Below, in pieces: positions 58,685-64,000 of a DNA stretch of 64,000 nt (position 1 is the first letter of the stretch; each line of letters begins with the position of its first letter). The position numbers and the translations under genes are program-made. A model generated the notes under the pieces. The model had not been told where the DNA came from and searched no databases. It saw nothing but the letters and a program-made list of their open reading frames with translations. Origin of the DNA: Podospora comata (lineage: Eukaryota; Ascomycota; Sordariomycetes; Sordariales; Podosporaceae); assembly GCA_017354895.1 (NCBI GenBank), contig CP071494.1, forward strand, positions 1,364,001 to 1,428,000, read 5' to 3'.

Positions 58685-59938
58685 ATGATTGATCTAGGGT
58701 TGGCCCGCATTGGCCGTCTCATCAAGCACACACCCCAGACGTGGAAGGCCATCCATGTGGCCGGCACCAACGGCAAAGGCTCCATATGCGCCTACATCTC
58801 GGCCATGCTCAACGCCAAAGGCATATCATGCGCCAGGTTCACCTCCCCTCACTTGCTCGACCGGTGGGACTGCATTGCCATCAATGGCAAGCCCGTGTCG
58901 GAATCCTTGTTTCTTGAAGTTGAGAAGCAGGTGAAGCAGAGGGATGTGAGCGAGAACATTGGCGCAAGCGAGTTTGAGCTCCTGACCGCGACTGCCTTTG
59001 AGATCTTCAACCGCCAAAAAGTCGAATACGGAGTTGTCGAAGTTGGTCTTGGTGGCAGGCTAGATGCGACGAATACACTCAAACAGAAATCGGTTACCGT
59101 TATTTCCAAGATTGGTCTTGATCACCAGTCTTTCCTGGGAAACACCATTGAGGAGATTGCACTTCAGAAAGCAGGAATTATCCGCCAGGGCGTACCCTGT
59201 GTGGTGGATGGCAGCAACCAGCAGTCAGTTCTGCAGGTAATAGAACGGCATGCTAAGGAAACAGGGGCATCATTGCAGTTTCCCAACGCGACAGCTGTTG
59301 CGGAAGAGCTTGCGAAGTCAGGAGAGACCTTTGAGCCACACCAAATCCAGAACCTGGCAGCTGCTCATCTGGCCTTCCGTCTGGCTTGCCCAGAGCATGA
59401 TGCCCCGTTAACAAGTCTTCTGCCCGCTATCAAGCAGCTCAAATGGCCTGGTCGCCTCCAAAAGATGAGTCTCGAAAACATCACCGGCCGTCAGCAAGAC
59501 GTGCTCTTAGACGGCGCTCACAACACCCAGTCAGCTGAGGCACTGTCTGGCTACGTCCAAAGACACCTTCGTTCTTCAGGAAATCCAATAACCTGGGCGC
59601 TGGCCGCCACGCAAGGCAAGGATATGAACGGGATTCTCAGTCTGTTACTCCAACCTGGTGATCAAGTCGTTGCTGTCAGGTTCGAACCTGTGGAGGGAAT
59701 GCCCTGGGTCAAAGCAGCCGATCCCAAGGAGCTCCTCGACTTGGCCACTCAACATGGTGTCGACCAGTCATCGGTCTACAGCGCCGGAGAGAACGTAAAA
59801 GACGCCTTAACCAAAGCATCCGAGATGGCAGGCGAAAGGCCAGTAGTAATAGCCGGGAGCCTCTACCTCGTGTCCAGTGTCTTGAGGCTCTTGCGTGAGA
59901 AATCTCAAGATTCTAGTGAAAATGCCATCTGGTCTTGA
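58685..59938 (+). CDS. FOL3: dihydrofolate synthetase (folylpolyglutamate synthase family)
   Basis: Mur-ligase-type enzyme that joins glutamate to dihydropteroate with ATP in folate synthesis. Intron-free, 417 residues. The P-loop is GTNGKGS (residues 27-33), followed by the family's FTSPHLLDRWDCI. Further motifs are VEVGLGGRLDATN, SKIGLDHQSFLGNTIEEIA with KAGIIR, and the C-domain VLLDGAHNTQSAEAL. Length and the absence of a longer insert match yeast Fol3 rather than the polyglutamate enzyme Met7. The start is the first in-frame ATG and gives the expected IDLGLARIGRLI N-terminus. Confidence 0.93.
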   Translation: MIDLGLARIGRLIKHTPQTWKAIHVAGTNGKGSICAYISAMLNAKGISCARFTSPHLLDRWDCIAINGKPVSESLFLEVEKQVKQRDVSENIGASEFELLTATAFEIFNRQKVEYGVVEVGLGGRLDATNTLKQKSVTVISKIGLDHQSFLGNTIEEIALQKAGIIRQGVPCVVDGSNQQSVLQVIERHAKETGASLQFPNATAVAEELAKSGETFEPHQIQNLAAAHLAFRLACPEHDAPLTSLLPAIKQLKWPGRLQKMSLENITGRQQDVLLDGAHNTQSAEALSGYVQRHLRSSGNPITWALAATQGKDMNGILSLLLQPGDQVVAVRFEPVEGMPWVKAADPKELLDLATQHGVDQSSVYSAGENVKDALTKASEMAGERPVVIAGSLYLVSSVLRLLREKSQDSSENAIWS

Positions 59939-60040
59939 GCGAGATCACATGATTTTTACGCTTGAATACACCCATTCAAAAAGGCGGTCAACTGCTCGTG
60001 TTCAAACTGGTTGATAAAACATCCCACCACCGTCACTGTC

Positions 60041-60850
60041 ATGACAACCCCCAATCACCTCGTCATAGTCTGCGGCCACGGCATCTACCTCGGCGGTCCG
60101 CAAAACGGCCATGACGAATCAGAATGGCTCATTGAACCGTACAAAAAAGGGGAAACGCCCACTTTCATAGCGCATATCAAAGCCGGGGCGGATGTTGTGA
60201 ATTCTGATCCGAGATCAGTGTTGGTGTTTTCTGGGTACTTACCGATCTTACCACATGCTCCCAAGCACTTGTTTTGCTAACAAACCGCCCTCAGAGCCGC
60301 AACCCGCCCAGAAACGCACCTCTCCGAGGCAAAATCCTACTGCAACCTCGCCCTCGACAACAACTACTTCCCCCCGACCCTCGTGGGATCCCGTGTGCTG
60401 CTGGAGGAACGAGCCCTCGATTCCTATTTCAACATCTTGTTCTCTTTGATCCTCTACTGGCGGCAGCACCCGTCAAATCACTGGCCGGAACGCATCACCG
60501 TCGTCTCCCACGAGTTCAAGCGCACTCGTCTTGTCGACGGCCACTGCGCAGCTGTTGGATTCCCTCTAGACCGGGTAACCTTCCTCGGCATCAACCCCCC
60601 CAGCCTCAAAGCCGAAGACCAAGCCAGCAACCAGCTCACCCTCGGTCAATGGGAACAAGACCCCCACGGTGCCAGCCTTGACCTCCTCGCCAAAAGGCAA
60701 AAGAGAAACATCTGGGGTGTCAGCCAAGCCCTGTTCCTTGATAAAAACGAAGCCACAAAGGCAGGGCTGGAAGGACAAATCAGGACTTCAAAAGACGGCT
60801 CTCAAACATTGCTTGACTACAAAGGCTGCATCCGTCCCTGGGCTACGTGA
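60041..60850 (+). CDS. DUF218-like protein
   Basis: Exons 60041-60234 and 60295-60850 give 249 residues. The N-terminus HLVIVCGHGIYLGG and the later SRVLLEERALDSYFNILFSL and ITVVSHEFKRTRLVDGHCAA match the pattern of the DUF218 family (an alpha/beta fold with conserved charged residues; bacterial relatives include SanA/YdcF). No signal peptide or membrane segment is visible, so it is probably cytosolic. The intron splits Gly65. Its stop codon lies 13 bases from the stop of the convergent hydrolase gene. Function in fungi is not established. Confidence 0.8.
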
Positions 60851-60863
60851 ATACATGAAAAAT

Positions 60864-62060
60864 TCAAATATTTGGGCTAGGCACAAAACCTTCCCTGCCA
60901 CTCCTCTGCTCCTCCCTCGTCTCGGGGTTGTACCTGTCCTCTCCCGCTCCCATCACCGCCCCGACAATAAACTGCACCGCATCCTTGACCATCTCGCTGC
61001 TGAACTCGTGACCCACCCCAGGGTAAATCCTATCATCAACCCAGAATCGCTGTTCCTTATCGAACGATGGGGACGGAGGGTTCACTGCCGCGGATTTGAG
61101 CCAGTTCATGAAGGGTTCTGAACACCTGGGTGGTACCAACTTGTCCACTCCGCCCGAGCAGACAAGTAGCTTCTTTCCTTGGAGGCGTTCATAAAGGATG
61201 GTTTGCCGGATGAGCTCCTGCCTCGTCTGCTGCGGTTGGTCGGGGACAGGATGCGGGCCGAAGAGGATAGCTTTGGGGTCGTACTGATTGCAAGCCTTGA
61301 TCAAGCTCGGAGGGAAATCCCCACTCCCCAAAAAACTCGCCCCGTCATCCTGAGCAGAGTACGTACTCAGCTTTGACAACCTCGCCCGATCGCTCATCAA
61401 GTCTGCACACACATCCCTTGTCAACATACCTCTCAGAATCGCAGAATGGATGGGGGGAAACATACTCATAAAATCCGGACACCCAATCACACAAACCCCC
61501 GCCCTCACCCTCCTATCCGCAAACATCAGCTCCCAAACACTATGCCCCCCCAAACTAACCCCCAACCCCAGATGCTGATCCACCCTCTTCTCCCCCCTCG
61601 GCCACAAGCACCCCTCCACAACATCAATCAACAACCCCTGATCCACCACCATCCCCCTTATCCCACCAAACATATCCACCGCATGATTCTCGTTCCCCTC
61701 CCTCCAGCTCCCATTCACCCTGTCATCCACCAACCTCGTCCCGTGATTCCTCTGGTCATACGCAATGGCTATCAACCCCCTCCTCTCCATTTGGGGTGTA
61801 TTATGGGGGGAATGCGTATTCTGATGATGAGAAAAACTGTTCCAAGCAGCGATACAACGAGAGGCGATATCCCTCATCGACTCCTTATTCCTTGTGCGCT
61901 GGTGGTGAAGCCAGAGGATGGAGACGTGGTGCACAGAGGGAGAGAGCTCGGCCAGGCCGTAGATGTCGACTTGGAGGCCGGTGATGGGGCGGGTGGTGAC
62001 TGAGATGAAGGGGCAGGGCGGCAAGCCGGACGTGTTCTGGTTCCCGGAGTTGTTGGACAT
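60864..62060 (-). CDS. alpha/beta hydrolase
   Basis: Intron-free gene of 398 residues. The nucleophile elbow G-V-S169-L-G-G follows a predicted beta strand (HLGLGVSLGGHSVWELMF). The likely acid is in CSGGVDKLVPP and the base in YPGVGHEFS, so a complete Ser-Asp-His triad is present. AYDQRNHGTR near residue 100 is the usual strand-4 region of the fold. There is no signal peptide, which argues for a cytosolic esterase- or peptidase-like enzyme. Substrate unknown. Confidence 0.82.
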   Translation of the reverse strand: MSNNSGNQNTSGLPPCPFISVTTRPITGLQVDIYGLAELSPSVHHVSILWLHHQRTRNKESMRDIASRCIAAWNSFSHHQNTHSPHNTPQMERRGLIAIAYDQRNHGTRLVDDRVNGSWREGNENHAVDMFGGIRGMVVDQGLLIDVVEGCLWPRGEKRVDQHLGLGVSLGGHSVWELMFADRRVRAGVCVIGCPDFMSMFPPIHSAILRGMLTRDVCADLMSDRARLSKLSTYSAQDDGASFLGSGDFPPSLIKACNQYDPKAILFGPHPVPDQPQQTRQELIRQTILYERLQGKKLLVCSGGVDKLVPPRCSEPFMNWLKSAAVNPPSPSFDKEQRFWVDDRIYPGVGHEFSSEMVKDAVQFIVGAVMGAGEDRYNPETREEQRSGREGFVPSPNI

Positions 62061-63717
62061 CTTCGAGGTTGTTGTCTAACGTGAACTGGATATTGTAGGG
62101 ATTATGAGATAGGGTGGGAGGGTGTAAAAAAATAAGAAAAATAAAAAGGGGATGTAAGACAGGGGAAGACGCGTGTAACAACTATCGATTGAATGAGAAA
62201 GGGATGTACTAATAATAAGCTTTGGCGGGTTTATGGTTTATGTGAGTTCCTCATCCTGCATGGGATGAACGAACGAACGGTCGGGTCGTCGTCAATGAAC
62301 AAACTACCTCGGCGCCACGGGTAACGATAAGAATAGCTCCCGATAAGAATGTTATTTCCTACCCCGCGTTTTTCCAACTTCTTACCTACCTTTGTGGGGC
62401 CCGACAAACCTGGCCGGGTGGACCCTCCTCTTCCCGCTTGGTTCCCGGGCCGAGTTCGATTCCGCCCCCGAACGACGGATAGGTACATCCCGACAAGGCT
62501 GTCGTAGATCGTAAGATCCCATCTTCTTGAACTGAAAACACGACCAAAAACGGCCATGCTAATTTTACACTTCTTTCTCGCCCTATTCTCCAAAATCTGT
62601 AAAAAAAAAAAAAAAATAAATCACCAGCCAGCCTAGAAGTGGCAATATCATCTGATCCAATACACGCATGGCTCTTCTACCTGTTGGAAAGACACTCACA
62701 AGAAAAGATTTATCAGCCCGTCAGAGTCACACCGGCCATCCGTCAGTCAGTTGCAGTCATCAGCACAAGTCCTCAACATACCTACCTATCTACCTAGCCT
62801 TAGCCACTAACCCCTTCATGCCTCAGGCACTTCTACATCTCTAGTTCCCCCCTTCCAAAAAGATCTGCAGTTCCCGTGCCCCTGGAACGGCACGCGCTGC
62901 AGGCAGGCAGCAGGGATCACCATTCACACATCTTCTGCCCAAGAACAGGGGCGTACGTCAACCCGATGATGTGGACGACCCCGTCATTTTTAAAACAAAG
63001 CCACCCTACATGAAACAAAAATAACCAGCAACCTGATACGTGCGTATCTTGACAAAGTATTCTGACATCGTGTTTGTACATGAGGCTATCTACCAGTGAT
63101 TATCGTGTTCCATCTAGCGTCGTCCACGCTTATGGCCAAAGAGCAATCACCACCAACAACTCCGCCTCTTTCAACCGACAGAATACACTGCTACATCCTT
63201 TTCCTCTTCCATACAGTGAACAATAAAAAGAACAAAGCAGGGTTTGAAGTGCAGTACAGAAAAACAGCCCATGACCATAGGTCCATCTGAAAAAACGCCA
63301 GTTCTCTCCGTTTAACCCCATGTAAAACCCCGTGTAAAAGTTTCCAGTCTTGTGACCGTTTCTTGCCTATCACTGCCACCCAACCAAACCCAGACGCCCT
63401 AAAAGAAACATTGTATAGACCCAGCAGGAAATGCGATGTCGCTCAAGCCATATCGTTACATTAAAAAGAAATAGCAAAAAGAGTAAACGAAAAAAAGAAA
63501 CAAAAAAAATAAAGATGAAAAAAAGACCAAACTCCTCCATATGCAATGCGTTCTCGTTGATGGTCGACCTATCCGTGACCACAAAGAGATGGGAATCGTA
63601 ACCGGTAAAAATGCCCAGGCCAAACTCGAACAGCCAAGCTCCTTGATAAAAATAGAGCCGTGAAAAAAAAAAAAAAAAAGGGAACACAAAAGAATGATGT
63701 ATGTGCTGTTCCCTCGT
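62061..63717. other. intergenic stretch, 1.7 kb
   Basis: No supported gene. Holds the hydrolase promoter and, on the right, the 3' region of the gene at the window edge with several A-rich runs (63480-63520, 63663-63679). Short open frames here lack domains. Confidence 0.55.
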
Positions 63718-64000
63718 CTAAGCAGAATACAGATAATGGTCGTCGCCGTCGATTTGGTTGTCGTATTGAAAATCGTCCAGATCAGGGTAGCCGGGCGTGG
63801 AGATGCGAGGATCGAGATAAGCTATATTGTCGTCTTCTGTTCCCTAAATCAGTTGTGACGTGGCTGCAACAAGGGAACTCGCTTCCATCGGGACCGCTGC
63901 CGCCACCGCCCGCTCGGCTTCGAGTTGGTGGATCCGTGCCAGAAAGTCGGCTGTCTGCTGGTTCTGCATCTGGACCTGCTTCTGCAGCTCCTCCTTCTCC
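63718..64000 (-). CDS. 3' end of a coiled-coil protein gene, cut by the right edge
   Basis: On the minus strand the edge opens inside a heptad-rich helix, EKEELQKQVQMQNQQTADFL and ARIHQLEAER. That frame reaches TAG at 63844-63846. The TAG forms part of an acceptor-like GATTTAG, after which a clean frame encodes GTEDDNIAYLDPRISTPGYP and ends DDHYLYSA with a stop at 63718. I infer a small intron with an uncertain donor between about 63850 and 63915. The leucine-zipper-like helix could belong to a bZIP or other dimeric protein, but the diagnostic part lies outside the window. Confidence 0.5.

Noticed and set aside
62440-62475. A GTTCGATTCC B-box-like sequence that could mark a tRNA
   Set aside because: The flanking bases do not form a T stem and no A box or acceptor stem can be placed upstream.
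1-64000. Transposons, LTR elements, CRISPR arrays and 5S rRNA
   Set aside because: No transposase or reverse-transcriptase text, no long terminal or inverted repeats, no spaced direct repeats, and no 5S-like sequence were found on either strand.

Overview
The window is nuclear DNA of a filamentous ascomycete, most likely a Sordariomycete of the Sordariales type. The reasons are: genes split by short introns of about 50-100 bases with GTAAGT-like donors and YAG acceptors; intron-containing tRNA genes; a full-length SepH/Cdc7-type septation kinase; the fungal sterol enzyme Erg4; a Bmt6-type rRNA methyltransferase; and long low-complexity protein tails. There is no operon structure, plasmid or phage content, CRISPR array or recognisable intact transposon. 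All gene models were read by eye from the sequence, with splice sites checked for frame and for agreement with known family sequences where I recognised them.

Left part (1-24 kb), gene-sparse: a possible decayed surface-protein remnant at the left edge, then an N-terminal amidase (Nta1) carrying a very long repeat-bearing tail. Next comes a block in which two related cysteine-rich, single-pass membrane proteins (9.4-11.1 kb and 18.2-19.9 kb) flank the dyskerin-type pseudouridine synthase Cbf5, an intron-containing tRNA-Phe and a secreted GH43 glycosidase. A degraded, unidentified gene lies at 20.9-23.5 kb.

Middle (24-48 kb), mostly housekeeping: a golgin-like coiled-coil protein, transketolase, Bmt6, a Sac2/INPP5F-type phosphoinositide phosphatase, Snu13, V-ATPase proteolipid c, an intron-containing tRNA-Lys(CUU), Erg4, a multi-pass LCCL-domain protein and the queuine tRNA-ribosyltransferase accessory subunit. 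Several are arranged as divergent or convergent pairs (Snu13/Vma3, LCCL/Qtrt2, Bmt6/Sac).

Right part (48-64 kb): the nine-exon septation kinase SepH, an unidentified Arg-rich protein, dihydrofolate synthetase Fol3, a DUF218 protein whose stop lies 13 bases from the stop of a convergent alpha/beta hydrolase, and the 3' end of a coiled-coil protein gene cut by the right edge.

RNA metabolism is a recurring theme (Cbf5 for H/ACA snoRNPs, Snu13 for C/D snoRNPs and the U4 snRNP, Bmt6 for 25S rRNA, Qtrt2 for tRNA queuosine, two tRNA genes), but the genes are scattered on both strands and I see no evidence of a dedicated cluster. I found no clear undescribed multi-gene system. The most interesting single observations are the pair of paralogous membrane proteins, the WYWKHE repeats in the Nta1 tail, recurrent AATACTAGTAT palindromes upstream of ERG4, and a 3' extension of the SepH reading frame beyond an in-frame stop that could be spliced out.
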